DNA from: Paenibacillus massiliensis 2301065 = DSM 16942
Lineage (GTDB): Bacteria; Bacillota; Bacilli; Paenibacillales; Paenibacillaceae
NCBI RefSeq assembly: GCF_000377505.1
Contig: NZ_KB898185.1
Span: 1-64,000 of the forward strand
DNA: 64,000 nucleotides
Reading direction: 5' to 3'
Positions 42,859 through 52,520 of the stretch are shown here, in pieces. The notes beneath the pieces were generated by a model that saw only the letters and a program-made list of their open reading frames with translations, made no database searches and was not told the DNA's origin. Numbering within the stretch: the first letter of the stretch is position 1; each line of letters opens with the position of its first letter. Made by a program: the position numbers and the translations under genes.

Positions 42859-45177
42859 CTACGAGCCGCTCTTCGTCTCAAGCCGTTCCTTATGGAAGCG
42901 GGTGCGGTATTCACCAGGGGTCGCACTGTTCATTTTCTTGAACACACGGATGAAATTCTGCGAGTTGTTGTATCGAAGCTTCTCAGCAATGTCGGAGATC
43001 TTGTCATTGGTAGTCTCCAGCAGCTCTCTCGCCTTCTCCATCCGGTAGGCAATCAGATACTCCGAGAATGTCATCCCTACCTCCAGCTTGAAGACATGGC
43101 TAAAATGAGACACAGGCATCGCAATATAATCGGCCACGATAGGCATGGACAGATCAGAATCGTAGTGCTCCTGTATATAATCCAGGGCTTGCTGAATGGT
43201 ACTATGGGTCCGCTGCTCCAATCTGGATTGGATATGCTCGGTCATTGGAGGATAGATCTCGGTCTTGAACCAATGTACGATCTTCTCCGTTGTATTGAGC
43301 TCGAACAGCCGTTGGTACAGCTTGGAGCCGTGAATTTGGGGGCTATTCACGTCAAGCTCCAGCATCGTGCGTTGGGAGACGGCAAGCAGCTGCGTAAAGG
43401 ATTGACGAACCTGATCGTAATCCACCACCTCTGATTTCAACGCATGTGCGAAGTTATCCAGCAAATCTTGAATTTTGCCGAGATTACCGAGCTTGAGACT
43501 TGTAATAATCTGCTGCTCGTATTCATAGGGGTAATGCATGGAGGAGCCCTCCAGCTTGATCTGACCAATGTACAGTACCTTGCCGCTTCCCTGAATTAAC
43601 TGGTAATCCAGCGATTCCATAGCCTCACGGAAGCTACGCTTGACCTGACCCAGCCCTTCATAGCTATGTCCGACTCCCAGCGTCACTGTGATGTGCAATA
43701 AAGACTCAGCAATGCTACGAATCTCTTCCGTTATGTGAAATACGCCAGTATTGGGGTCCAGCGTACGCTTCTGCTCTTTATGATTCAACAGCATCACGAT
43801 ATGCCCGCTATGCATCTGCACCACCATACCCTCTGCATGATGATGGACAACCTCCTTCACGATATTCAGCACTGCATAATGGAACAGATTGGTGTCCTGC
43901 TCGGTGTGACCACGCATGTTATCCAGCTCGATGCAGACGACCGTATAATAAGGATGCCGATCAGGTACGTCATAGTAAGCTGCCTGCTCCATCATATCAG
44001 GCCGGAAGGGCTCGTTTAACAGGCGATGAATGAAGTTGCTTCTCAGCGTCGGCATCGATTCCTCGATCTGCTTCTCCAGTCGATCATTGTTGTGCTCCAG
44101 TGACTCGAAATAGCTGCGAATCAGCGTAAATTCATTCTCTTCCGCTCGGCCATCAGCCCCTCCTGATTTCTTCTTCACTACCTCAATTAGCGATTGGAAA
44201 GCGTGAAGCCAACGCTTCGATAGTACCCCGGAAGCCAGTGCACTGACCACGACAAGCAGAAGACAGATCATTAGCGTGGCCTGCTGGATTTTTTGCAGAT
44301 GCTGCGTAATATCGCTGTACGGAACAATCGTGACATATTTCCAGCCATTGTAGGGCGATTCAATGTAATTAAGTGACATCTTAAGGCCATCAATCTGTAC
44401 GGATGAAGTATTCGTAGATGATGAAGGGTCCATAATGCTGCCAAGAAAGCTATATTCCTGCAATGGACGCTTCAGCAGATGCTGTGATTGATCCGAAAAA
44501 ATGTTATAACGCGGGGTAATGATCAGCAGTTCTCTATTTTCTCCAAGGTTCATGTTGTTGAAAATGCGGAATAATGTAGTCTCATCCAGATTGACGATCA
44601 GATAACCGCCTGAGCTGTTATCGGGCGTATCGATCTTGCGAATCAGAGTGATCTGATGTAACCCATCTCTATAGGTATAGGATTCCAGCCGATGATCCAG
44701 CCAGATTTTGCTCGGAGATAGCGACACCGCTTCCTTGATATACGCGGGCAGCACCTGGTCACTGCGCATTCCGAAATCCGGCGAAACCACGAGCTGTTGA
44801 TCTGGACGATACAAATATACGGAATTCACATCGTCAATGAGCACCTGCATGGAGCTCAGGATCGTCATCGTCATCCCTAACACTTCAATATCCTCACCGG
44901 GCTTTGACAAAGACAGAAAATGAGCGAACGTAGGATTCGTTGCATTCTGTAAAGTCATGTTTTCCAGGGTGCTTAGCTTCTCATCTATTCTTTGTTGAAT
45001 CTGTAGCATCGTCTCCTGGTTGGCTGCTCCTATATCCTGGATGATGTTCTTGCTTGCGATGAAATAGGCAGTCGTCCCCATAATTAAGACCGGAATGGTA
45101 GCAAGCAGAGAGGCAATGATCAGAACTTTATTCCGCATTAATCTGGAGGAAAGAGCCTTTCTGATTTTTCTCATCAT
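42859..45177 (-). CDS. YesN-like membrane sensor/AraC transcription regulator
   Basis: 772 residues. Helix 1 at about 12-34, an external Cache-type sensor region of about 250 residues, helix 2 near 290-312. A cytoplasmic stretch follows, and the AraC helix-turn-helix pair fills the C-terminal 100 residues (IVADYIAMPVSHFSHVFK, IAEKLRYNNSQNFIRVFKK). In Paenibacillus such fused sensor/regulators control sugar ABC transporters. Start at the second of two ATGs (45177) after GAGGT. A cre-like site lies 70 bases upstream. The nearby lpl-type operon is a possible target. Confidence 0.92.
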   Translation of the reverse strand: MMRKIRKALSSRLMRNKVLIIASLLATIPVLIMGTTAYFIASKNIIQDIGAANQETMLQIQQRIDEKLSTLENMTLQNATNPTFAHFLSLSKPGEDIEVLGMTMTILSSMQVLIDDVNSVYLYRPDQQLVVSPDFGMRSDQVLPAYIKEAVSLSPSKIWLDHRLESYTYRDGLHQITLIRKIDTPDNSSGGYLIVNLDETTLFRIFNNMNLGENRELLIITPRYNIFSDQSQHLLKRPLQEYSFLGSIMDPSSSTNTSSVQIDGLKMSLNYIESPYNGWKYVTIVPYSDITQHLQKIQQATLMICLLLVVVSALASGVLSKRWLHAFQSLIEVVKKKSGGADGRAEENEFTLIRSYFESLEHNNDRLEKQIEESMPTLRSNFIHRLLNEPFRPDMMEQAAYYDVPDRHPYYTVVCIELDNMRGHTEQDTNLFHYAVLNIVKEVVHHHAEGMVVQMHSGHIVMLLNHKEQKRTLDPNTGVFHITEEIRSIAESLLHITVTLGVGHSYEGLGQVKRSFREAMESLDYQLIQGSGKVLYIGQIKLEGSSMHYPYEYEQQIITSLKLGNLGKIQDLLDNFAHALKSEVVDYDQVRQSFTQLLAVSQRTMLELDVNSPQIHGSKLYQRLFELNTTEKIVHWFKTEIYPPMTEHIQSRLEQRTHSTIQQALDYIQEHYDSDLSMPIVADYIAMPVSHFSHVFKLEVGMTFSEYLIAYRMEKARELLETTNDKISDIAEKLRYNNSQNFIRVFKKMNSATPGEYRTRFHKERLETKSGS

Positions 45178-45246
45178 TAACAGTACCTCGTATTTGTAGT
45201 TATGTTCCACTCTAATCTTATGCCATCAAATAGCATTAAAACCATT

Positions 45247-45260
45247 GTATACGCTTACAA
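45247..45260. promoter_or_regulatory. cre-like site upstream of the YesN-like gene
   Basis: TGTATACGCTTACA matches the CcpA operator consensus except at one position. Confidence 0.5.
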
Positions 45261-45399
45261 CATACTATAGCACAGCATCGCAACAGGTGAATAATCATTT
45301 CAATTGAGTATGGGGTAAATTATCAGTTAAGCCCGCAACAGCGAGCTTCTCTTAGGCCGTATCTTTGTAATTATTCTCTACATTAAGAACGGAAAAAAT

Positions 45400-45447
45400 A
45401 ATTATACCCGGGTAATATTGATTTTTCAATTTCACCCGGGTATAATT
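45400..45447 (+). promoter_or_regulatory. Promoter with paired ACCCGGGT operators, before the DUF2239 gene
   Basis: TTGATT (45418-45423) and TATAAT (45441-45446) are separated by 17 bases. The 14-base arms AATTATACCCGGGT (45400-45413) and ACCCGGGTATAATT (45434-45447) are exact reverse complements. One overlaps the -10 box and one flanks the -35 box. Each contains the palindrome ACCCGGGT, so a dimeric repressor bound at both would block the polymerase. Confidence 0.8.
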
Positions 45448-45471
45448 CAAATTATCCGAAAGGAGGTCAAC

Positions 45472-46086
45472 ATGAATAATAACCTAACAGGCTTTTACTG
45501 CACAGCATTTTTGGATGTAAAAATTGTCGCCAGTGGTTCCTTACAGCACGTTGTTAGTACTGCTAAGGGTACTCTGAGTGACAAAGAACTCACACAGCTG
45601 CTTATATTTGACGATTCCACGGGGAAGCCAATAGATGTTGATTTTCGTGGGAAGATGGATGAGCTGCTTGAACGATTAGGAGAACAGTTGGGTGACCCAT
45701 TCGGTACAGACGTGAATCACCAGACTACACGGCGGGTTGGTCGACCGAAGTTGGGTGTTGTATCCGGTGAGATTACATTATTGCCTCGACATTGGGAATG
45801 GCTCAAGAGCCAACCTGGAGGGGCATCGGTAACATTACGCAAACTCATTGATGAAGCTCGCCGTGCTGGAGAACAGCAGAGCTCAATCCGGGCGTCACAA
45901 GAAGCAACCTATAACTTTATGACAGCTATGGCCGGGGACTTCAATCAATACGAAGAAGCTTTGCGGGCACTCTATGCTAGTGATTCGGATCGTTTTTACC
46001 ACCTCATTGATGAATGGGCACCTGATATCAGAGAGCATGTCAAGAAATTAGCCACCAATGCATTCGCTGAAGAGAACTATGAATGA
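45472..46086 (+). CDS. DUF2239-type protein
   Basis: 204 residues with the DUF2239 core GRPKLGVVSGEITLLPRHW and SVTLRKLIDEARRAG. The strand-helix-helix order of that core resembles a ribbon-helix-helix DNA-binding fold, so the protein might bind the paired palindromes in its own promoter; this is inference. GGAGGT is 4 bases before the ATG. It heads a unit with a truncated DUF1330 gene and an alpha/beta hydrolase. Confidence 0.85.
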   Translation: MNNNLTGFYCTAFLDVKIVASGSLQHVVSTAKGTLSDKELTQLLIFDDSTGKPIDVDFRGKMDELLERLGEQLGDPFGTDVNHQTTRRVGRPKLGVVSGEITLLPRHWEWLKSQPGGASVTLRKLIDEARRAGEQQSSIRASQEATYNFMTAMAGDFNQYEEALRALYASDSDRFYHLIDEWAPDIREHVKKLATNAFAEENYE

Positions 46087-46135
46087 AAGCATATGACGGC
46101 TTAAGGAATTTAAAAAAATTGCGAAGGGAGTCATT

Positions 46136-46300
46136 ATGACTGAGTTAGAGTCTATTCGTTACATTGAACCCACGCAACAATCTGGCATGAGATTCATGCA
46201 ACGAGGGATTGAGGACAGCATCGTCATGTTGAACCTACTGCGCTTTCGTGATGTTACGGATTACACAGCCCATCCTGAATTATCACCACCGAATCATTAA
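46136..46300 (+). pseudogene. Truncated DUF1330-like gene
   Basis: 54 residues starting after AAGGGAG. The NLLRFRDVTDYTAHPEL motif fits the N-terminal third of DUF1330-type proteins. The protein stops after SPPNH, while family members run to about 95-130 residues. The rest is absent before the next gene 12 bases on. Either a deletion joined the reading frame to a new stop, or it is a short functional variant. Confidence 0.55.
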
Positions 46301-46312
46301 AGGAGAACGACC

Positions 46313-47221
46313 ATGAACATGTTAAAAGTTAACGATATAGAGCTCGCCTATGATAGTTTCGGTAACGAAAATGACGAAGCTATTATCCTAATTGCCGGGC
46401 TTGGAACCCAGATGATCCGCTGGACGGTTCCGTTTTGCGAACTATTGGCAGCGCAGGGCTTTCGTGTGATCCGTTTTGATAATCGTGACGTAGGCTGCTC
46501 AACACACTTTAACCATGATCAGACGCTGGATTTTGACGCATTAGCGACTGCTCTCATGTCAGGACAGCGACCGGACATCCCTTACACTCTCGATGACATG
46601 TCCAACGACGCAATCGGACTGCTCGACGCCCTTTCCATTGACCGAGCACATTTCGTGGGCAGGTCGATGGGAGGAATGATCGCCCAGATTGCAGCTAGTG
46701 AATACCCTGAAAGGGCTCTATCACTCACTTCCATTATGTCTAGTTCCGGTAATCCCACCCTTCCGCAAGCTTCTCCGGATGTCATGGGAATGATGACTAG
46801 ACCGGCACCGAACCCCTTTGAGGATGAAGCAGGATTTGTAGCGCACAGCCTCTCTTTTGCCAAACGCATCGCAGGCACTGGCTATCCGTTTGAAGAAGAC
46901 CCTTACCGGGAACTTATTCTGGAGGAAGTCCAGAGAGCCTACGATCCAGGCAGTGTCGGACGACAAATTGCGGCGATCGCTGTGTCCGGTGACCGTCGTC
47001 CGCGACTGGCAACCATAAAAGCACCAGCACTTGTCGTTCATGGGATGGACGATCCCCTGTTCGTCCCGGCGTGTGGTGAGGACACAGCTTCTTCCATCCC
47101 GGGCGCCGAGTTGATGTTAATAGACGGCATGGGACACGACCTACCGCAACCACTGTACAAAGTAATCACTGATGCCATAGTGCGAACGGCTCATCGCAAT
47201 GGACACGCACGCGCTGAATAG
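46313..47221 (+). CDS. Alpha/beta hydrolase
   Basis: 302 residues. Oxyanion-side text LIAGLGTQMIRW, nucleophile elbow GRSMGGM (Ser about 119), Asp in HGMDDPLF and His in DGMGHDLP complete the triad. Close in type to aclacinomycin methylesterase RdmC-like hydrolases. AAGGAGA is 6 bases before the ATG. Last gene of the DUF2239 unit. Substrate unknown. Confidence 0.92.
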   Translation: MNMLKVNDIELAYDSFGNENDEAIILIAGLGTQMIRWTVPFCELLAAQGFRVIRFDNRDVGCSTHFNHDQTLDFDALATALMSGQRPDIPYTLDDMSNDAIGLLDALSIDRAHFVGRSMGGMIAQIAASEYPERALSLTSIMSSSGNPTLPQASPDVMGMMTRPAPNPFEDEAGFVAHSLSFAKRIAGTGYPFEEDPYRELILEEVQRAYDPGSVGRQIAAIAVSGDRRPRLATIKAPALVVHGMDDPLFVPACGEDTASSIPGAELMLIDGMGHDLPQPLYKVITDAIVRTAHRNGHARAE

Positions 47222-47289
47222 CAGCCATTTGGAGCTCCACGGTGCCCATGTAATATCCAATAAAAAAATGTATAGTAACAATCTTAATA

Positions 47290-47325
47290 AGCGCCGGCTC
47301 CAATATATCATCGTGAGCCGGCGCT
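47290..47325 (+). terminator. GC-rich hairpin after the hydrolase gene
   Basis: Perfect AGCGCCGGCTC / GAGCCGGCGCT stem. No clean T run on the plus strand. The rest of 47222-47541 has no gene I can support. Confidence 0.55.
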
Positions 47326-47541
47326 ATATTATCTTCGGAAGGCGGTACGATTAATCGCCAGCTTTAACTATCCTGTGCGTTCGTATAGGATGCATTGTCA
47401 GCCTTATACCATGGGCTGCCAAGTCATCTGCGGAGTGGACAGTGTATGATCACAATCAGCATATTTCAGCGCGGTGACATCTGGCTGACGAGCACAGTTC
47501 CTGTGTCCAACTCAGAGGCTAGCTGTCCCCGCTTATTGATC

Positions 47542-49212
47542 TTAGCGCGCTGTATAACGTTGATAAGCATCCTCATGAATTTTGATCATCTGATCAATCC
47601 CCATACTCTTGATGGTATCCACAAATTTATCGTACTCACTCATCGGAGTCTGACCCATGATGAATTTAGTCATCATTTCGTTCAGGTACGTGGTTATTGG
47701 ATTCATGATCGAAGCGTTCTGTCTAGACTCATCCTCCGTGAAGTGTAGTACAGGCAGCAGAAGTGATTGATCCCCCTTGATCCAGACCTCATTCGCTTCC
47801 TTCTGCTCTTCGTAGGTCATTAAAGCATCCAGATAACGGCTGTCCTGATTCATCGGTCCATCCATGATGGACATGGCGTAGGCGGCCAGTGCCTGGTCAT
47901 AGGTCAGACTCGGATTGTTCAATATCTCATCTGTGAAGCGGATTGCGTCCCCTTCTCTGACGTAGCTCTCCCCTTCTATGCCGAAGTTGAACAGATCATG
48001 CCCCTCCGGGCTATAGTTGAAATCCATCCACTGGACGATATACTTGATCTTCTCTTCATCGGCCGACGACGTAATGGCTGCACCATAGGTCAAGACCTTG
48101 TTATTAAGTGTAAAGGTCATATAAGGCTTACCAGCGGCACCTGTGGGCCATGGAGCTCCCGCAAGCTTAAAGTCTGGATCGGAAGACTTCATCAGATTCA
48201 GGTATTTGGCCATGCCACTGAATACTCCAGCGCTATAAGCACCAGCCTGACCATTCGTGATCTTGTAGTCGAAGGCTTTACCATCATTCGTCATCATTTC
48301 CGGATCGAACAAGCCCTCCTGATACCATTTGGCCATCGTCTCTATGAATTGCTTGTATTCGGGCTCTAATGGGCCATATACTATCTTCCCATCCTTGAAC
48401 TGAAAGCCGCCAATGACGCCAAAGGACGGAGCAAAATCATGCAGCTTGCTCAGATTGCCCGGCCCCCAATTCGCTGTGTACGGGAGCTCATCCTGGAGAC
48501 CATTTCCATTCGGGTCCTGTGTTCTGAACGCCTTGAGCACCGTGTACCAATCATCAATCGTCGTAGGTACCTCCAGATTCAGCTTGTCGAGCCAATCCTT
48601 TCTGACGATCATACCTGCTGTAGCATTCAGCTTCTCTGCATCAGCGCGCATATACGGGAACATGTAGATCGTGCCGTCATCCATGGTGATCTGCTTGCGA
48701 ATCTCCTCATCACTCTCGATCAGCTTCTTGAGGTTGGGGGCATATTTGTCAATATAGTCGTTCAGCTTGATAATTCTGCCATCCGCCAGCATCTTGCCGG
48801 GACCGCCAACGGCGTCGAACCAGTTATAATAGATGACATCAGGCATGTCGTTCGTGGCAACGAGCAGGTTGAACTGATCTCTCTGTTGTCCTAGCGGTGG
48901 ATGAATGAAATTGACCTTGATGCCAGTTAGCTCTTCCTTCTTCTTGTAGGCAGCCATCTCACCAAAATTCTGCAGCGATGCCGTAAGCTTGCCATCGTTA
49001 GCCCGCCAGTAATCAATCGTCATTGGCTCCTCTACTATCGGCAGCGGGATGGAAGTAAGTGCCTCTACATTAGCCAGATCTTCCGAAGGAGCTTCCTTGG
49101 ACTGCTCTTGTCCAGAGCAGGCACTGAGAAAGATGGAGCACACGAATACAAGACATAAGGCCAGAGACAGGTTTTTCTTCATATTGTTTTTTGTCATACC
49201 ATTTTTGTTCAT
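47542..49212 (-). CDS. Extracellular sugar-binding lipoprotein (LplA-type)
   Basis: 556 residues. Lipobox FLSAC (Cys about 33) after a hydrophobic signal segment. The mature part has the large solute-binding family features: VIYYNWFDAVGGPGKML, DGTIYMFPYMRADAEKLN, and WMDFNYSPEGHDLFNFG. Third gene of an importer operon after two permeases. The ATG at 49212 follows GGAGG; an upstream ATG at 49233 precedes the site. Likely ligand: an oligosaccharide, perhaps uronide-type. No ATPase gene is present, so a shared MsmX-like ATPase would be used. Confidence 0.93.
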   Translation of the reverse strand: MNKNGMTKNNMKKNLSLALCLVFVCSIFLSACSGQEQSKEAPSEDLANVEALTSIPLPIVEEPMTIDYWRANDGKLTASLQNFGEMAAYKKKEELTGIKVNFIHPPLGQQRDQFNLLVATNDMPDVIYYNWFDAVGGPGKMLADGRIIKLNDYIDKYAPNLKKLIESDEEIRKQITMDDGTIYMFPYMRADAEKLNATAGMIVRKDWLDKLNLEVPTTIDDWYTVLKAFRTQDPNGNGLQDELPYTANWGPGNLSKLHDFAPSFGVIGGFQFKDGKIVYGPLEPEYKQFIETMAKWYQEGLFDPEMMTNDGKAFDYKITNGQAGAYSAGVFSGMAKYLNLMKSSDPDFKLAGAPWPTGAAGKPYMTFTLNNKVLTYGAAITSSADEEKIKYIVQWMDFNYSPEGHDLFNFGIEGESYVREGDAIRFTDEILNNPSLTYDQALAAYAMSIMDGPMNQDSRYLDALMTYEEQKEANEVWIKGDQSLLLPVLHFTEDESRQNASIMNPITTYLNEMMTKFIMGQTPMSEYDKFVDTIKSMGIDQMIKIHEDAYQRYTAR

Positions 49213-49245
49213 AGAGCCATATTCCTCCTTCATGTAGGTTAGTTC

Positions 49246-50115
49246 TTATTGTTTTACAGCACCAAGCAGAGCGCCTTGAACAAAGTATTTCTGGATGAAC
49301 GGGTACACCATGACAATCGGCAGGGTAGAAATAATAATGGTTGCATACTTGATATTCTCGCCCAGTGCATATCCCGTATCCGCTCCGGGCCCCATCGCCT
49401 CGGTGCTATTACTTAGCAGAATATCTCTGAGTATGATCTGGATCGGATACAGCTCTGCATTACGCAGGTACAGCAGCGGACCCATGTAATCATTCCAATG
49501 ATCAACAGCATAATACAGTGTCAGCACCGCCAGAATCGGCTTGGAGATCGGCAATATGATTCGGAACAGTATGGTAAAATCATTCGCTCCATCCAGCTTG
49601 GCGGATTCGATGAGCTCTTTGGGAACGCTCTCAAAATTGGTCTTCATAATAATCAGGTAAAAGGTATTGATTGCCACGGGCAGAATCAGTGCCAGCCTGC
49701 TATTGATCAAGCCCAGATTCTGAATGAGCAGGAAGGTCGGGATCATGCCACCGCTGAAGAACATGGTGAATACAACGATCTTCATCAGTGCCTTACGGAT
49801 CATCAGATCCGGTCTGGACAACGCATAAGCAGCCAGCGAAGTCATCAGCAGATTGAACGAGGTCCCTACAATAACATAGAAGAGGGTATTCATGTAACCG
49901 CGATAGATTTTGGAATCCTGCAGCACATGCTCATAGGCCGCGAATGTGAATCCATCTGGCCACAGCATGAAGGAACGATTCTGCAGTAATGAATTCGGAT
50001 CGCTAATTGAAGCATTGAATATATACAGCATGGGATAGACTGAGATGAGAATAACGATGGCCAGCATCAGATAATTCGCCCCGTCAAAAATTCGTTCAGC
50101 AATGGAACGCTTCAT
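49246..50115 (-). CDS. Sugar ABC permease, LplC-type
   Basis: 289 residues, six membrane helices. The EAA-type loop ESAKLDGANDFTILFRIILPISKP (about 185-208) contacts the ATPase. C-terminal end FVQGALLGAVKQ is typical for this family. GGAGG is 8 bases before the ATG at 50115. Middle gene of the importer operon. Confidence 0.93.
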   Translation of the reverse strand: MKRSIAERIFDGANYLMLAIVILISVYPMLYIFNASISDPNSLLQNRSFMLWPDGFTFAAYEHVLQDSKIYRGYMNTLFYVIVGTSFNLLMTSLAAYALSRPDLMIRKALMKIVVFTMFFSGGMIPTFLLIQNLGLINSRLALILPVAINTFYLIIMKTNFESVPKELIESAKLDGANDFTILFRIILPISKPILAVLTLYYAVDHWNDYMGPLLYLRNAELYPIQIILRDILLSNSTEAMGPGADTGYALGENIKYATIIISTLPIVMVYPFIQKYFVQGALLGAVKQ

Positions 50116-50131
50116 TCCATGCTCCTCCTTT

Positions 50132-51097
50132 CTACCATAGAGTTGTAGAGTTCGCCTTCCTACTGATGGCATTCGCAATGATGAGCAGCAGGAAATTCAC
50201 TAATCCATTGAATAGCCCTACAGCTGTCGAGTAGGCATAGTTGGCCTCCAGTACCCCTGAGCGATAGACGAAGGTCGATATGACGTCCGATACCTCATAA
50301 GTAGGCGCCGTCTGCATCAGGAGAATCTTCTGCAGATCAGAATTCATGACCGCTCCCAAGCGTAGGATCAGCATAATAACGATCGTAGGCATAATTCCTG
50401 GCAAGGTTACATGCAGGAACTGGCGCCATCTTCCCGCTCCATCCATCTTGGCTGCCTCATACAGCTGGGAATCAATATTGGCGAGCGCTGCGAGGAAGAT
50501 GATTGATGCCCACCCGGCCCCCTGCCATATATTCGATATAATATACATAGGTCGGAACATATCCGGCTCCGAGAAGAACATCATTGGCTGTAAGCTGAAC
50601 ATATCACGGACGATATTGAACAAGCCCCCGTCAAGTGACGAGAACGTCTTCATCATGCCCACGACGACCACAACAGATATAAAATGCGGCAGATAGCTTA
50701 CGGTCTGCACAGTACGCTTGAACATCTTGCTTCTCACTTCATGCAGCAGCAAAGCAAGAATAATCGGTGCAGGGAACCCCAGAATTATGCTGTACAAGCT
50801 CAATATGAGCGTATTCTTCAGGAGTCTCCAGAAGTAGTAGCTGTTGAAGAAGGTAATGAAATTCTCAACACCAACCCATGTCCCTCCCCAGATCCCGTGC
50901 GTGAGATTATAATTTTTTTGGAACGCCATCAGCAAGCCATACATCGGACCATATTGAAATATGCCATAGTAAGCAATGACTGGCACGAGCATCAGATAGA
51001 TATACCTGTTACGAAGCAAGTCTTTTTTGAATAACGTCAATTTGCTCGGTGTGCTTCGTGATGCTACCAGCTTTCTCTTCGCCAGTTCCTGTTTCAC
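50132..51097 (-). CDS. Sugar ABC permease, LplB-type
   Basis: 321 residues, six membrane helices. The EAA-type loop is YEAAKMDGAGRWRQFLHVTLPGI. The start is GTG at 51097, 10 bases after GGGGGAGG, while an in-frame ATG at 51127 precedes that site. First gene of the operon; the next permease starts 16 bases on. Confidence 0.93.
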   Translation of the reverse strand: MKQELAKRKLVASRSTPSKLTLFKKDLLRNRYIYLMLVPVIAYYGIFQYGPMYGLLMAFQKNYNLTHGIWGGTWVGVENFITFFNSYYFWRLLKNTLILSLYSIILGFPAPIILALLLHEVRSKMFKRTVQTVSYLPHFISVVVVVGMMKTFSSLDGGLFNIVRDMFSLQPMMFFSEPDMFRPMYIISNIWQGAGWASIIFLAALANIDSQLYEAAKMDGAGRWRQFLHVTLPGIMPTIVIMLILRLGAVMNSDLQKILLMQTAPTYEVSDVISTFVYRSGVLEANYAYSTAVGLFNGLVNFLLLIIANAISRKANSTTLW

Positions 51098-51317
51098 GTG
51101 TATGCTTCCTCCCCCTGTAAGATTCATGTCTCAACACCCCTAGCGTACTACCACTCCATCCATAAAAATACAATCAACTCAATTGATTATCCGCTTCCCC
51201 GCTCACACCCACAAAAAAAACACACCCAGCATGCAGAATGTTCTGCCGCTACGTGTGCGATAGTCGTTGTTATATGTGCATATCCCATATCGTGTATGCA
51301 TCACCAGTCATATTCCC

Positions 51318-52520
51318 TTATTTCGTGGAGGAGCCCCGGCTTGTTACCTTCACTTTGACCTTGTACGTGATCTTTGACTCGCTGAAGACTTCATCCCAGT
51401 TGTCCTTTACCTGCTTCCATACCTTGGGCTCCTTAATGCGAAGGACCTCTCCAAAATCAGCCACATCCACCTTGTAGGTGCGCTGGAGCTTGTGCAGCAC
51501 CTGCTCAATCTGCTGCTCGGCTATGTCTGCAAAATCCTTTTCCAATTCCTTGAGATACGCACCCTTTTCCTCCGTCTCCGGGATAATCCAATCCTCCATG
51601 AGCCATCCCTCCGACTCGACGTTGACATGGAATGAGATATCCTGACCTCTGACGGTCGGCGTAATCGTCGTCTTATTTTTCTTTGTTTCGTAGACAACTG
51701 TGTAGCCTTCTTTGTTGTAAGTCTTTACGATACCAGCTCGTGATTGCAGATTAATCCAGGCAAGACCCTCCAGATCTGTCTGACTCAGTGCTCCGATATA
51801 TTTGGTCGTCTTGCCACTAAATATGCCTGCCCCAGAGAATTTGTCATCTCCATCAAAGGAGACCACATTCTGAAGCAGAAAGCTTGACCCCGCCTTTAGC
51901 TTGGCATCTAGCTTGGCCAATGTCATGGGCTCCAGGATCTTGTTGATCAAATACGAATTATTGACCATCCCTGTAAGATAGAACGCCGGGACTTCAGATT
52001 GATCTTTCAAGGTTAGCACATCCAAGGCACGCTCATGGCTCAGTAATACGAGGCAATTCAGTCGAATGTCGTTATCCCGCAGCACAAAATCGAGCAATTG
52101 ATCGAGTCTGTACTTCTTGGCAACATCCTTGGAGATGACGATGACCTTCAGATGATGGCCAATTAAGGGACGGTCCCTAAGTAAAGCAAAATGCCGAAAT
52201 ATCTGTAACAGGGAGTCACCTGTAAGCTGTTCATTTGAGTACGAGGACTTATTCGAGGTGTTTGAGCCCTCCTCAGCACTCTTGGTGGATTTCACATGAC
52301 CCGGGGCAATTTGCACCGTAGCAGTAATGTTATTTTGCTTGGGATATTCTGCGCCTTCCTTCGTGAGGTATTTCTCAAGCGGGGTCTCACGCGGTGTATC
52401 GATCCCAAGGCCCAGATACACACTCAGATCTTCAATCTCCCGGCTGCTCCAGCATCCAGTCACTGTAAGCAATACAGCCAGCACGATTATAGTACAGCCT
52501 ACCCGGCGAATCCAACTCAT
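51318..52520 (-). CDS. Ger(x)C-family spore germination lipoprotein
   Basis: 400 residues. Lipobox TVTGC (Cys23). The family signature CWSSREIEDLS follows, and the C-terminal GerC domain includes EKDFADIAEQQIEQVLHKLQ and the final strand KVKVKV. It is the C subunit of a germinant receptor in the spore inner membrane. ATGA overlap with the B gene. Confidence 0.95.
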   Translation of the reverse strand: MSWIRRVGCTIIVLAVLLTVTGCWSSREIEDLSVYLGLGIDTPRETPLEKYLTKEGAEYPKQNNITATVQIAPGHVKSTKSAEEGSNTSNKSSYSNEQLTGDSLLQIFRHFALLRDRPLIGHHLKVIVISKDVAKKYRLDQLLDFVLRDNDIRLNCLVLLSHERALDVLTLKDQSEVPAFYLTGMVNNSYLINKILEPMTLAKLDAKLKAGSSFLLQNVVSFDGDDKFSGAGIFSGKTTKYIGALSQTDLEGLAWINLQSRAGIVKTYNKEGYTVVYETKKNKTTITPTVRGQDISFHVNVESEGWLMEDWIIPETEEKGAYLKELEKDFADIAEQQIEQVLHKLQRTYKVDVADFGEVLRIKEPKVWKQVKDNWDEVFSESKITYKVKVKVTSRGSSTK

